From Lucinisca nassula (Eukaryota; Mollusca; Bivalvia; Lucinida; Lucinidae), in the NCBI GenBank assembly GCA_963580285.1, contig OY757026.1, positions 89,192,651-89,256,650 of the forward strand: DNA of 64,000 bases, given 5' to 3'. Position 1 is the first letter of the stretch; each line of letters opens with the position of its first letter. Position numbers and translations under genes: made by a program. This document shows, piece by piece, positions 10,078 through 21,115 of this stretch. Under the pieces are notes generated by a model, which was not told where the DNA came from, searched no databases, and worked only from the letters and a program-made list of their open reading frames with translations.

Positions 10078-10729
10078 TTTTTGTGTAATTTCAGAAATTA
10101 ATATTTACCTTTGGAAAATTAGTATTTAATTAAATAATTTATATTTGGGAAGCCTTACAGGCATGTGGAAAGCCTAATCTTCTGGGAAAATCATTGCTTT
10201 TTGAGCTGTAAGGACCCTAAAAATGTGGCTGCTAATTTTGGCTCTGATTCTAAATTTACTTGTCAATATAGCCATTTTCTGTGCAGTTGTGTCTGGGATC
10301 ATAATTTACTATTTTGGGTCTTACTACTATCAAACTGCCATGTCTTCAGCAGGAGAAGTATGTCTAAGAATCCTGCATAGATCATGAGGGGTTTATTGCA
10401 TAAAATTTAGCTTATTTGTGTCTCTTTATTTTGTGTAATTTGGTTTCATGATTTATGTTGTTATTTTGATGTTTGGCACATATATGTTACTGAAAAGCAG
10501 AAAAGATATCAATTATAACTAGAACTGTCAAATTATTGTTGTGTGGTCTCTTGCATGAACTTAGCAGTAAACGAGAGTTAGCTCTATTCGTAGACCTGAG
10601 CCTTGTTTGCTATGAAAGGGTTCCTGACTTACCCTTAAATACAAAAGTCAGTGGTGTCGGCAATCCTGAATAGAAAAACGGAGTCTGATGAAATCACCAG
10701 AGTGGTGGCCTTTGTCCCTTCTTATAGCT
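10078..10729. other. AT-rich flank right of the LTR; nothing recognised
   Basis: This stretch contains only short open frames without motifs. It is either host flank or, if the LTR is longer than proposed, the end of U5. ACTAGAACTGTCAA at about 10521 resembles the 5' end of the Helentron-like elements below, but no matching 3' end follows. Confidence 0.4.
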
Positions 10730-10945
10730 GTAGAACAAGCATCCGAAGTAGAAGTAAAACAAAGATCAGGAATTGATACAATTAACTTACTCCATCCATA
10801 AAAGACACCAAAGGGAAAGAAATACAAACATTAAGCGACCAGACCATAATGGAAACCTAAACAAAGGAAGGCCATAAGGACAGTTACTTTCCCACAAAAT
10901 GGCCATATGGCCATCCAAAATTAAAAGACACAAGTGATACACACA
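10730..10945 (+). repeat. Direct repeat copy 1 (second copy about 11645-11830)
   Basis: The segment with GATACAATTAAC, GGGAAAGAAA, and ACAGTTACTTTCCCACAAAA recurs about 900 bp downstream with clear divergence. The second copy belongs to the insertion that splits the LINE at 11645-12230, so this is an independent copy of the same inserted element. Confidence 0.65.
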
Positions 10946-11644
10946 GTAAGTAACAAACAACAACATAAAACTTTTTGTTTTATTAGCCGAAGCCTGATTT
11001 AGTCATCAGAGCGAGTGACCGTGTAAATCACCTCAATAGAAGCACCTGGTGTCTGACGAGGATGCAGAAGTGATTTCAGCTAGGTTAATACCCTAAAGAC
11101 CCCTTTACCTACGCAATACTGTAAGCCTATTATGAGCCTTCCCCTTACAACCCGCTAGAATTTTCGGGAGTTTGAGACACAGATTCCTGCTAATTTTAGA
11201 CAGGTTTACCACACTAGGTATCTGCATAATATTGCGTTTAACTGGCTGAAATCTCATGCCCCGTTTTCGTGCCCAACATCCTGTAACTGGTGAAACGTCA
11301 AATGGCATTCATACACCAGGACCTGTGATATTGGAAGTTAGTCCCCTAGCTCTAACCAAAGAGGCAAGCTTAGATACACAATCATCAGCACCTTCAGCTG
11401 TCAAAATAATCGAATCGGGAACGGCATTCCAATCTCTAATGGTTTGGGGAAGAACGATTCTTTATAAATGTCAGTTCTTGCAGTATTTCTTCAGTGCCTA
11501 GCTGGGGGAAAAAGGTCATCTGTTGGAATGCTGGAAGCACCCTTTAGACCTTTGTATAAAAGAATGAGCCTACTGTCTTTTCTCCTTTTCTTGAGACTCC
11601 CATCTTAATTTTTCAAGTATTCCAGCCATGCTCCCAGTTTCAGA

Positions 11645-11828
11645 ATAGAAGTGAAGGCAATGATCAGGAATCGATACAATTAACCATCAGCTCCCATCGG
11701 AGACACCAAGGGAAAGAAACATGGATCAACTAGACCCTAATGGAAACATCATTATCGGTAAGCCAAAAGGACAGTTACTTTCCCACAAAATGGCAAATCG
11801 GCTATCCAAAGCAAAATAATATATATGC

Positions 11829-11876
<48 letters not shown>

Positions 11877-12230
11877 GACAAGCCACAACAAAAATAAACC
11901 TCGACAGAAGAACCGCCTTGGAACAGTCAGTGAAACGAATTCTACTGGGGGTCTTAAATCGATTTTACGTGGCCACAATCCTCGCCCTTACTTCCGTCGC
12001 GATTTAGACAAATAATTTGTTAAGTCCGCATGAAGGCCTCCTAACTCATCAGTGCAACATCTCCGTAAACACAAAAATCAATCAGTCACAGAGATGAAAC
12101 AACGGTGAGGCCTCGACGGTAAGAAACCACTGAAATGCTGGAGCAAAAGAAAAGTTAGACTCCGATGGGCCCAACCAGAGACAGAGTATCTGGCACCAAC
12201 CAACATTACATAAAATACATTATTATCAAA
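11645..12230. mobile_element. Unclassified insertion splitting LINE-1
   Basis: Comparison with the LINE-1 copy at 58840 shows that the LINE sequence CTGCTTTGAAACTGGGAGC is interrupted here. TCA is found on both edges, so the target duplication may be 3 bp. The insert carries a (CA)n tract and is related to 10730-10945. No coding capacity is seen. Confidence 0.5.
11828..11873 (+). repeat. (CA)n microsatellite
   Basis: An uninterrupted run of about 23 CA dinucleotides inside the segment that splits LINE-1. Confidence 0.97.
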
Positions 12231-14236
12231 GCAGTAATTGCCTGTTACAAATATAGCAGTTCTATTCTGAATTTTTTCAATTTCTCCATTTAGGACCACT
12301 CCACTCGGGTCCCAGATACAACTACCATGTTCCAAGATTGGGCAAACAAGACCTTTATATGGTGCTTCTTTTGCATTCTGAGGGCACTGGTGAAGATTTC
12401 GCTCCAGGAAACCAAGCTTTCTATTTGCCTTCATACACATGTTGATAATATTTGTATTCCATCTCAAGTTGTGTGTGATTGTCACACCAAGGTATTTAAT
12501 GGAGTCCACATTCTCGAGGACCGTTCCCTCTAGGGTGTAAGAAGCCTCAGTTTTGTTAGTTCTCTTCCTAGTTATCTGCATAATATTGTGTTTAACTGGC
12601 TGAAATCTCATGCCCCGTTTTCGTGCCCAACATCCTAATCTATCTATATAATTCTGAAGTTTCAGTGAGTCATCTGTATCTCTAATTTCCCTGTAGCAAA
12701 CATAGTTGTCTGCAAACAGTCTTATTTCTGAGTAAATGTCAGTGGAAATATCATTGATGTACAGGGAGAACGACACTGGACCAAGAACAGTCCCTTTTGG
12801 GACGCAAGACAAAACTGAAGTCCACTCCGAAGATTCACCATTAACAACAACGCACCGTTTTCTGTAGCAAAGAAAGGAATCTGTCAGTTTGAGTCTCCCC
12901 ACCCCCCACAACACCCAATTTCATAACCAAATAACTTAGATTTAAGTAGTCCATGTGTTGGGGTGTCAAAAGCCTTCTCGAAGTCCAGAATAAATGTGTC
13001 CACCTGTCTCCCTTTGTCCAAGATTTTTGCCCAGTCATTAATAACTGTGATCAGCCGTGTTTCACAACTATGACTTTTCCTAAATGCATGTTGTCTGTCT
13101 GACAAAAGTTTATGTTCATCCAAGTGGGCCATGATGTTTGAGCAGACTATATGTTGAAGCAACTTACACAGAACACAAGTCGGAGACACATGGCGATAAT
13201 TACGGGCAAGAGCCCTATCTCCTTTTTTGAAGAGTTGACAAATGTTCGCTAGGAGCCAGTCTTTGGGGATTTCACCCGTATCAAGAGGATGTTGAAACAG
13301 GTGTGCAAAAACTGGACCTAACTCATTTGCTAGTTCCTTCAGGACTCTAGGATGAATCCCATCAGGTCCTAAGGCTTTACTAGGGTTTAAGCCTTGAAGT
13401 AACTTTATCACTCCTGCAGCTGACACAACAATATTATCCATGAATGGGGCCGATCGTCCAGTCAGTGGAACCTAAATGAACTGTTTTATTTAAAGGCATC
13501 ATTGAATTGACAAACTAGTTCCTCTGACCTTTCAGAGTCTGATTCAGCAACCCCATTCCCTCCTCTTTTATTAAGGGGCGGGATACCTTGCCTTTCTTCT
13601 GGCTATTGATATATCTGTAGAAGTCTCTGGAATTTGCCTTTACATCACCTACCAAGTTATTCACATACAAATCAAGCTGATTTTTTTTATACTAGTCTTG
13701 ATTTCACGTCTCAAGTTTTCAAATTTTGCCCGGAGTTTACCACTTCCCGTTCTTTTTGCCTTTCCTTCTGCGAAATTTTCTTCTTATCTCTGGTGTTGTC
13801 GAGGGAATCGAAGATACAGACCTACTATAGTTTTTTGAGGGGATATGATTTTCCGCCGAAGAATGGATGAAAGAAGTTATCAAATTGAAGTTCTCCTGGA
13901 CAGGGTATTTTTCCTTTGCAAATCTGAGCGCATCCTTCCTGTGGCATCTGATCTGGGCTTACACTGATTGCCAATGACTCATTTTGCAGTTTTCCTTATA
14001 AAATGGATTAAAGTGAAGAATTTGTTCCCGAGTCCTTCAAGAAAAATATATATATTTATTTAGACAAAACGTGTTTAAATATCATAAATACATACATACT
14101 AACAAATATATAAAGGACTCAAGAAAATATTTTTCAGTTAAAAGGTAGGCAAGCGAGGTCTCCAGAGTTCTCTCCCTTATAAACATCAAGAAAACGCACC
14201 TATATTACCCCACTTTTCTATTGTAAAACTAGGGTT

Positions 14237-14337
14237 TCATTTGTTTGTTTGAATTGAGGTTTTACAAACAATATTTAGGTCATTTCGGAGACGTTGCTTC
14301 CAATTTTGTGGGACTTTTACCCGATAATGAGATGAAA
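14237..14337 (-). mobile_element. SINE-A fragment
   Basis: Matches the tail half of SINE-A (GTTTGTTTGAATTGAGGTTT, then GGAGACGTTGCTTCCAATTT). The head is missing. Confidence 0.75.
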
Positions 14338-14339
14338 TG

Positions 14340-15560
14340 ATATCTCAATTAATCAAAATTGGAACTACATTAGAATTCAAGGCCAAGGTCATTCTTTGAC
14401 CTTAGCCCATATTCATTGAGATACGAAAATTAAAACCTATTTTCCTCAGAAACCACTGGGCCATTTGTAACCAAATTTCATATAAAATCCTTTAGGAACA
14501 AGGAAATGAAAATTAATAAATTTGAGTATGGATACTTGACCAATATGTCTGCCATGTCCTTATAAGGTAAAAACCCTTCAAAAATCTTCTCCGGAACCAG
14601 TGGGCCAATTGTCATGAAACTTGGTATGTTGACCCGGGGCCATCATAGATTGCTCAAATGATGCCCCTTGGATGACATGGACCTCTTTTATGCCAAGGTC
14701 AAATTTAGTCACATAGACTTTTGAATTGGAAAAAAGTCAAAACTGAGTATTTTTTGGAAACTATTGAAGTCTGTGATATGAAAATTGGTAGATGCAGTAA
14801 GCTAAATGAGTGGATGAAACTACAGGAGTATACAAGGTCAATGTCATTCCTTGACCTTGGCCCAAGGTCATTCCGATATGAAAATTAAAACTTGTTTTCT
14901 ACAGAAACCACTTGGCCATTTATAACCAAATTTCATATGAAAGCAAGGAAATGAAAAGTGATTAATTTGAGCTTGGTCACATGACCAAGATGGCCACCAG
15001 GCCCATATAAGGTAAAACCCCTTCAAAAATCTTCTTCTCCGGAACCAGTAGGCTGATTGTCATGAAACTTGAAATGTAGCATTGAGGACTTGGGCATATC
15101 ATAAATTGTTCAAATGATAACTCTCGAAGCAGCCTCTGACCTGAAAATTGGTGGATGCAGTCAGCTAAATGAGTGGATGAAACTACAGGAGTATTTAAGG
15201 TCAAGGTCATTCTTTGATCTTGGCCCAAGGTCATTCAGATATGAAAATTAAAACTTATTTTCCTCAGAAACCACCCAGCAGGCACACGTCGCGAGGGCAA
15301 CGTCAAATCAACGTCGGTGCAACGTCATGACGTTGCACCGACGTTGATGTGACGTTGTATAAAGGTCATGACGTTGTACCGACGTTGATGTGACGTCACA
15401 ATTACGTCATGTGCCTGCTGGGCACTGGGCCATTTGTAGCCAAATTTCATATAAAGGCCTTTTAGGAACAAGGAAATGAAAAATAATGAGTTTAGTCACT
15501 TGACCAATATGTCCACCATGCCCATATAAGATAAAAAGAAAAAACCTTAAAAAATCTTAT
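14340..15560 (+). repeat. Irregular tandem array, units of roughly 360-460 bp
   Basis: Recurring blocks: CAGAAACCAC..GGGCCATTTGTA (14447, 14904, 15267), GGAACCAGT(G/A)GGC with ATTGTCATGAAACTTG (14595, 15040), and ATTCTTTGACCTTGGCC with CAAGGTCATTC. The last unit is interrupted by a MITE at 15274-15422. No gene is seen. Confidence 0.75.
15274..15422. mobile_element. MITE with CCCAGCAGGCACA terminal repeats
   Basis: A 149-bp element with 13-bp perfect terminal inverted repeats. It sits inside the tandem unit at 14340-15560: other units read AAACCACTGGGCC where this one is split, leaving CA on both sides. A perfect 42-bp palindrome of ACGTCGGTGCAACGTCA type fills 15308-15349, and a diverged half copy follows. 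Superfamily not determined. Confidence 0.85.
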
Positions 15561-15929
15561 AAACCAAAATGGCGGCCAGTTCAGAATGTTATTTACAATG
15601 ACGTTGTCATGCAGTAACCCTCTGACGTCATCATAGAACCCTAAAACGCTACGTTCAGGGCGATAATGTTACGTCGCCTCAATGTAACGTAAACAAAGCA
15701 AGGCCCATCTTGTGATATCAAAAGCTCAAAATCCATGTTCAAACAGCACGCGAATTTCATGATTTGAACGTAGTTTTTGCTGTTTGAGCACGGCTTTCAA
15801 TCCATTTGACAATGGCTTCAAACAGCCATGTGCATAGATATTTATGCAAGAATAAAGGTTAATATCTATGAGCAGGACATGTAACATTCTCTTCACTATA
15901 AGTTATTTTACTTTCATGAGCATTATACA

Positions 15930-16110
15930 GAGTATCTTACATGAGTGTTCATGAAAAAAGGATAAAATGCCAGGCTGTGCCGAGCATTTTATGCCTTTTC
16001 CTCGACGAGTTAAATAATTTCAATAATACATGAGCAGGAATATAAGATTCTGTTTATTTCATGACATTTAAAACAAATTTTATTCACATTATAAAAATGT
16101 CAATTTTCCG
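15930..16110. repeat. Diverged palindromic element related to 35220-35362
   Basis: ACATGAGTGTTCATG, GGATAAAATGC and the complementary GCATTTTATGCC, then AATAATACATGAGCAGG, mirror the long palindrome of intron 3 with more decay. Confidence 0.55.
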
Positions 16111-16124
16111 TAGTAAGTATTTTG

Positions 16125-16362
16125 TTTGTTTGTATTGTTTGATTTGAGGTTTAATGTCCCCATCAACACTGTAAAGGTCATTTTGGAGTCTTGCTTCCAA
16201 TTTTGTGGGACTTTTACCCCACATTGAGATGAAATGACATTTCAAGCCCTGCCTACCAATGAAACCAATAGGGTTTATAAGCATGGATGGTCCGACTCAC
16301 ACCGCTTTGCCTGGGCAGGCTTAGATCCTCAAAGCAGTTTACCAGTACTCATGTGCAGGGAG
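16125..16362 (-). mobile_element. SINE-A copy (head truncated by a minisatellite)
   Basis: The tail GTTTGTATTGTTTGATTTGAGG is at the left, and the body reads through CCAATAGGGTTTATAAGCATGG to about 16362. There the head is replaced by ACTACAAAACACC repeats. Confidence 0.8.
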
Positions 16363-16364
16363 AC

Positions 16365-16450
16365 ATGAAACACTACAAAACACCACAAAACACTACAAAA
16401 CACCACAAACCACCACAAAACACACCACAAACCACCACAAAACACATCAC
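16365..16450 (+). repeat. (CACTACAAAACAC)n minisatellite, mirrored at 17745-17815
   Basis: About eight units of CACTACAAAA / CACCACAAAA. The reverse complement (TTTTGTAGTGTTTTGTGGTG) occurs at 17745-17815, next to a SINE-A head at 17820-17895. The two tracts and the two SINE-A pieces form an inverted arrangement about 1.4 kb apart. Confidence 0.8.
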
Positions 16451-16518
16451 AAACCTATAAAGGCCATCAGTTAAAATGTTTAAGATGAATATCAATATCA
16501 TCATTTGAACAAACTTGG

Positions 16519-17006
16519 TTGTTTGTATTGGGGTTTAACCCTTGTTCTGCTGAATATTTATATATGCCACACCCACTGCTGATTATCAGCCAATCAGATT
16601 ACTTGATTCAAATTATTGCAACAAATTCACAATCTGAATGATAAACAATGTAGATCTTGATCAGATGGCTTCTTCAAAAGCCATCTGATCTGGATCTACA
16701 TTGTTTGAAAGGTAAAGCATATCTGGGCTCAGCAGGACAAGGGTTAACAGCCCAGTCATCACAAATTAGGTCATTTTTGAGCTGGTCAGTTTACCTATCC
16801 ACACTTTGCCTTGGCAAGCTTATATGTAAGCAGTTAAGAAGTACAATGCACATTCTTTCCCCAGAAACTGACAACTGCCCTTTTTGAATCAGCTGAGGGG
16901 AGAGAATGACAGTAGAAAAGATTTCATGATCAATCTCCTCAAAAGAATGTTGCACACCCTGGCAGGAAGCAAACCCGCATCCTCCTGATCACCAGTCAGG
17001 GGCGCA
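16519..17006 (-). mobile_element. SINE-B (tRNA-headed) interrupted by a TTAA MITE
   Basis: The tail GTTTGTATTGGGGTTTAA lies at 16519-16538 and the body resumes at 16748 (CAGCCCAGTCATCAC), running to the degenerate tRNA-like head near 17006. It is split by the MITE at 16539-16743. Confidence 0.75.
16539..16743. mobile_element. piggyBac-like MITE, 205 bp, TTAA target duplication
   Basis: TTAA at 16535-16538 and 16744-16747 flank termini CCCTTGTTCTGCTGA and its complement TCAGCAGGACAAGGG. The host SINE-B sequence is interrupted exactly at its TTAA, and other SINE-B copies (for example 34963) show the empty site. TTAA duplication and CCCT ends are hallmarks of piggyBac. A central palindrome carries ATCAGATGGCTTCTTC. 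There is no ORF, so it depends on a transposase elsewhere. Confidence 0.88.
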
Positions 17007-17239
17007 TACAAACTTGGTTGTACTAAGTCATCTGATGCTACATACTCAGTCATCTAATGCTACATACAAAAGGGGGGGGGGTGCCCATAAGGCCCTTTTC
17101 CTGCCCTGGAACAAAAGTCTGTTTCAGAGATTATGTCCTTTGAAACGTTGATAGACCTGCAATGCAACTGATCTTGGACCCAGGTTTCTGAATGACCTTG
17201 ACCTATAGCATTCATATACATTCATTTTACAGAGATCTT

Positions 17240-17410
17240 CTCTAATGTCATACTCTGATCTCAATTGTATTTATGCCCCTGCATATAGTTTTTCAATTTT
17301 CCATATGTGCGTACATATGTATGTCTGCTTGTATATGTGTGTATACATACATAATACATATGTATGTGCATATGTAAGATGTATGTATATAAGTATGTTT
17401 GTATTGAAAT
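17240..17410 (+). repeat. Degenerate GTATGT-rich simple repeat
   Basis: ACATATGTATGTCTGC, GTGTATACATACATAA and similar strings form an imperfect tetranucleotide-rich tract abutting SINE-B. Confidence 0.6.
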
Positions 17411-17692
17411 TTAATGACCCGGTCAACACTATTTAGGTTATTTTTGAGCCAGTAAGTTTAACTGTCCTCACTTTTCCAGTGCAGGCTTACAGGTAAGCAG
17501 TGAACCAGTACATTGCACATTCTTTCGCCAAAAATTGACAACTGCCCTTCTTGAATTAGTGGAAGGGAGAGACTGACCATAGAAAAGACTTTATGATCAA
17601 TCTCCACAAAAGAATTTTGCCGACCCCGGCAGGTATCGAACCCAGGTCCATCGATCACCAGTCAGACGTGCATCTGAGCTACCGAGCCGGGC
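17395..17692 (-). mobile_element. SINE-B, tRNA-derived, nearly full length
   Basis: On the minus strand the head reads like a tRNA: A box TAGCTCAGATGC (17681-17670) and B box GGGTTCGATACC (17643-17632), with a GCCCGGCTCGG start. The body follows with TTGATCATAAAGTC and the sense-strand 3' tail GTGTTGACCGGG..TTAAATTTCAATACAAAC. It is a SINE, not a tRNA gene, because the tRNA-like part lacks a proper acceptor stem and continues into an unrelated body. Confidence 0.85.
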
Positions 17693-17819
17693 AATGTATG
17701 TACGATATCCTGTGATTCGGATCATTTGAACAAAATTTTGTGATGTGTTTTTGTAGTGTCTTGTGGTGGTTTGTGGTGTTTTGTAGTGTTTTGTGGTGTT
17801 TTGTAGTGTTTCATGTCAC

Positions 17820-17895
17820 CCCATGTGCAGGTCGGTTTCAGCTCTGCGTGGAAGCATCATGCAGCCCATCCATTTCTTCAAGCCCTGATGGGGGG
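17820..17895 (-). mobile_element. SINE-A head fragment
   Basis: AGCTCTGCGTGGAAGCATCA and CTTCAAGCCCTGATGGGG match the head of SINE-A. The body is missing. Confidence 0.75.
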
Positions 17896-18168
17896 TGGGG
17901 GCGTATTGGTAAGTAAACGCGACGTTAAGGAAGTCTTGCATGAAATGTTACGAAGTGTATCTAACTAATTTGCAGGATTATCTAATTTATTACATGGCGT
18001 TATTTTATAATACATTCTACGACGCGACGTCATATGATAAACAAATTTCATTCTCGACGGAGTTGAGCTTGAAAAACAGTTTTATAACTGCGGGTCAAAT
18101 GATGATTTGCAATCCTTTCAGTCAGAATACACAGTTGCTGAACCAGGCCCAGAGGTTATAAAACTTGT

Positions 18169-18258
18169 TTCATGCTCAACTCACTTGAGCATGAAATTTG
18201 TCCTGCTTATAAATTTTAAAATGCCAACAATTGGTGGCATTTTAAAATTTATAAGCAG
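18169..18258. repeat. Two adjacent hairpins
   Basis: TTTCATGCTCAA pairs with TTGAGCATGAAA (18169-18197). GCTTATAAATTTTAAAATGCC pairs across a short loop with its complement (18206-18258). They belong to a palindromic element with ends resembling the 35220 family. Confidence 0.7.
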
Positions 18259-18662
18259 CACAAATAACAGTCTGTACTGATCTGAGCAGGAAAATTGCCT
18301 CTTTCATTTGCATTTTAATATTTATGAGTATTATAAATTTCATGCTCAGCCGAGATGATCAGGAAAATTTTTTTTATAACCTCCGGGCCAGAGTATACAC
18401 TGTCTGTTGCAAACAGAGTGGATACTGATCAAATGCATTCTGCAGAAAGCCGCCTGATCAGTATCTTACATAAGGTAATTTAATGCTCTGCATGCTGGGA
18501 CTTTGTTTTAGCAGACAACATTTTGAAATGTTTTCTTGTTTTTCCCAGTAAACAGGATTTGACATTTCATAGGAAACAATTTGCATGAGATGTCAAGTCC
18601 TGCTTTCTGGGAAAAATATCAACAGTTCTGTCATCGGCTGAATTAGCCCAGAGCATGCTTAA

Positions 18663-19136
18663 GAAATAGATCAGCTCTAACTGTGATTTGTTGAGTAATA
18701 AATCACAGTTTGGAGGTCAGTTGTAAAGTAGACAAATCACGAGCGCGTAGCACTCGTGATTTGTCTACTTACAACTGACCGACAAACTGTGATTTATTAC
18801 TCAACAAATCACAGTTAGAGCTGATCTATTTCGATTCTAACACGCTGAAAATCGGCAATAATGCTGTTGTTTCCTTCAAAATCTCACAACTTTTCGCCAT
18901 TGCTAGAAAAAATCCCGCTAAAATTATTGACTGAAACACATGCATTTATACCCTTTTCTAACGTTTTCGATGCGAGAATATGACGTTACACCGTCTAACG
19001 TCAAGGAAATCGACAAGTGACGTCATAAATTTGCAGTTTTTAATGACGTCACTCGTCACGCTCTTCCGAGCTGTGATTTGTTGCAGAATAAAGCACAGTT
19101 ATTTTCCATTGCCTATATAGGCGCGCTGTGTTAGAA
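18663..19136. mobile_element. Long palindrome (18663-18832) plus adjoining inverted-repeat segment
   Basis: 18663-18832 is a near-perfect inverted repeat, each arm about 80 bp, with GAAATAGATCAGCTCTAACT at one end and its complement at the other. Directly to the right, TTCTAACACGC (18836) is matched by GCGCTGTGTTAGAA (19123-19136), which suggests a second, 300-bp terminal-repeat unit. No coding capacity is seen. Confidence 0.75.
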
Positions 19137-19293
19137 TAAAGGTTGAAAGTCAGAAATGGAATTAATTTATTCAGCAGTACAAGAGATAACATTCTGAACA
19201 TGATAGGGATCAATAAATAAAAGAACAGAAGCCTATTACTGATGGTAAACATTTATTTAATAAATACGTAATAATTACATGTATATAATAATA

Positions 19294-19596
19294 CACAGCC
19301 CCCTCCCATAGGGGCTTGAAGAAATATATGGGCTGCAAGATGCTTCCACGCAGAGATGAATCCGGCCTGCACACTAGTACTGGTAAACCGCTTAGAGGAT
19401 CTAAGCCTGTCCAGGAACCGCGGTGCGAGGCGGACCGTCCATGTTAATAAACCCTATTGGTTTCATCGGGTGACAGGGATTGAGATGTCATTTCATCGCA
19501 ATGTCGGGTAAAAGTACCACAAAATTGGAAGCAACGTCTCCAAAATGACCTTTACAGTGTTGATAGGGACGTTAAACCTCAAATCAAACGAACAAA
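19294..19596 (+). mobile_element. SINE-A, full length with perfect 12-bp target duplication
   Basis: The body runs from GGGGCTTGAAGAAATATATG to the CAAA-type tail CCTCAAATCAAACGAAC. ATATAATAATAC is present on both sides (19282-19293 and 19597-19608), which proves retroposition. A B-box-like GGTGCGAGGCGG lies mid-element, but the head is not a clear tRNA. Confidence 0.9.
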
Positions 19597-19689
19597 ATAT
19601 AATAATACCTTTTACTAGTTCATTTATTCAGTATAATTACATAAATTGCAACATGATACAAATACCTATAACTAATCCTTATAATACCA

Positions 19690-19955
19690 AATGGAATCTT
19701 CTGCCTTATATATAGAGCAAGAGTCCATTTCAGGGGTGTCAGGTTGTGTTTTCTTCAAAATCTATTTGGAAAATGGCTGAACTTTTAGCAAACAGTGTAG
19801 GCCCTGATCAGACGCCCCATTCTGCAGCGTCTGATCTGGGCATGCACTGTTTGCCAGGGTATGCGTTTTGGGGTTTCCGGTACAAAATGGGTTAACCCTA
19901 ATTTGTACTGAATAGAATCAGCAGAAGTCCATTTCAAAATTAACCCTTTTTGTAC
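19690..19955. mobile_element. TTAA-type palindromic MITE (family M5)
   Basis: Contains CCAAATGGAATCTTCTGCC, GGTGTCAGGTTGTGTTTTC, the central palindrome GCCCTGATCAGACGCC..GTCTGATCTGGGC and a right end ACAAAATGGGTTAA. A second partial copy begins at 19940 (TTAACCCTTTTTGTACC). Confidence 0.7.
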
Positions 19956-20579
19956 CGAATGGAATTTTCCTCCTTATATATGGCAGGAGTGATGAAAGAT
20001 AAATCTGTCTTGCCCATGGGCTAGGAAGCTCACAGCTGATGTCAGAATTTCTATCTTAATAACTGATTTTATGAATTGACTATCCTGTATTGATTGGAGG
20101 TCATCCCTATTAACACCAGGTCAACCAATAATAAGTGAGGTAAAAAAATCAATCATCATGCTTTTTTAATTACGTCAATTAATTAAATTGTCATTGGCCT
20201 TGGGCCAATGCAGCAGACCTTGGACCTGTACCTGGGCCAATACGAAATTACTTGATTAATAACATTATATCAATTATGCACCTTTACAAAAAAACATCAA
20301 AGAAGGTTGTTGTTGTTGCGATGTGTAAAATCAAAGAAAACAAAAGGGACAACAAATGAACAAATACATTTTTCGCTGTTGGCATGAAAATAAATCTGCC
20401 AAAAGTTATGTCCGCCTATTTTGTAAGTGGCAAAATCTCACAAAGTCAGTGAACTATAAAAAGTAGGTCAAGGTCAAATAGGGATATTTGCATTAAACTT
20501 GTGATCCGTAGATGCAATCATTAATGTAGCTCTTAACAGTTCTTGAGAAATGGACCTGAACAGTAAGAAAAAAGTTCAG

Positions 20580-20822
20580 GGCCCAGTTGTTAAAAACTAA
20601 CGACGTCGTTAGTGAACGAATCGTTAAAACTTTGATCATTAAATATGGCAAATACACAAATATTTTTGCTGAAAAAATGTGAGCAGCTTTTGCGGACGCA
20701 AAAGCTGCTCACATTTTTTCAGCAAAAATACCAGAATTTACGATATTGTACTTGCTAGAAGAGTTAACAATATGACCACTAACGAGCTCGTTAAGCTAAA
20801 GATGCTTTGAACAACTGGCCCC
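20580..20822. mobile_element. Palindromic MITE-C with GGGCCCAGTTGTT ends
   Basis: Ends GGGCCCAGTTGTT and AACAACTGGCCCC are complementary. The centre has a long hairpin, AATGTGAGCAGCTTTTGC pairing with GCAAAAGCTGCTCACATT. Related copies are at 35873-36103 and in two halves at 43604-43651 and 49869-50049. Confidence 0.85.
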
Positions 20823-20980
20823 AGGTTGTCACAAATGTGAACGGCTTGTAGGATGAATGACTGAACAAACAGATGGAAAACTGGACTCCTATACTTCACC
20901 ATGGTTAAAGCAGACATGACAAAATCAATCATACATCTCCAATGCAGACTTAGAAATCCAGACCCTCAGGAAACCGATAA

Positions 20981-21115
20981 AACTAGAGCTGTCAGTGAAA
21001 CTGACTAGGGCCCCGGCAGCGCTATCAGAGGAGTAGGAAAATTTGTGGACGGACAGACAGACGGACGGACAGAGTGATTACTATAGGGCACCCACACTTT
21101 CAGTGTGGGGCCCTA
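20981..21115 (+). mobile_element. Minimal Helentron-like (HINE) element, H1, without tandem core
   Basis: It starts AACTAGAGCT, followed by a hairpin GTCAGT-gaa-ACTGAC and the subterminal motif TAGGGCCCC. A short spacer leads to a GGAC/GACA-rich microsatellite (21051-21072), and it ends in a hairpin CCCACAC-tttca-GTGTGGG followed by GCCCTAAT. The 5' TAGGGCCCC is complementary to the 3' GGGGCCCTA. It has the architecture of H2-H7 but only 135 bp. Confidence 0.8.

Larger units (their letters stand above)
11218..13900 (-). pseudogene. Decayed LINE (non-LTR retrotransposon) reverse transcriptase, family LINE-1
   Basis: Read on the minus strand, 13441-12884 encodes the RT start (LNPSKALGPDGIHPRVL, then FRKSHSCETRL and LDFEKAFD). 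12914-12078 continues in another frame (VPKGTVLGP, LYINDIS, KYLGVTITHNLRW, CIWDPSG). The catalytic FADD box reads FADN (about 12702-12720), so the enzyme would be dead. The C-terminal part resumes at 11645-11345, after an inserted segment, ending in a WNAVPDSI-type motif. Sequence upstream of RT to about 13900 is recognisable but broken, and no endonuclease domain is seen. Frameshifts and stops are numerous. Confidence 0.85.

Noticed and set aside
10078..10160. Similarity of TTTGGAAAAT(T/C)AGT here to bases 11-25 as evidence that the LTR extends further
   Set aside because: The match is under 20 bp in AT-rich DNA and the sequences diverge at once; too weak to move the LTR boundary.
10519..10560. 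Helentron-like 5' end (ACTAGAACTGTCAA)
   Set aside because: No hairpin, subterminal motif, microsatellite or matching 3' end was found downstream.
12078..13441. Functional LINE reverse transcriptase
   Set aside because: The FADD box is changed to FADN, the frame breaks near 12900, and a segment is inserted before the C-terminus.
17632..17692. Minus-strand tRNA gene
   Set aside because: Head of SINE-B; several degenerate copies exist, and the acceptor stem does not close.
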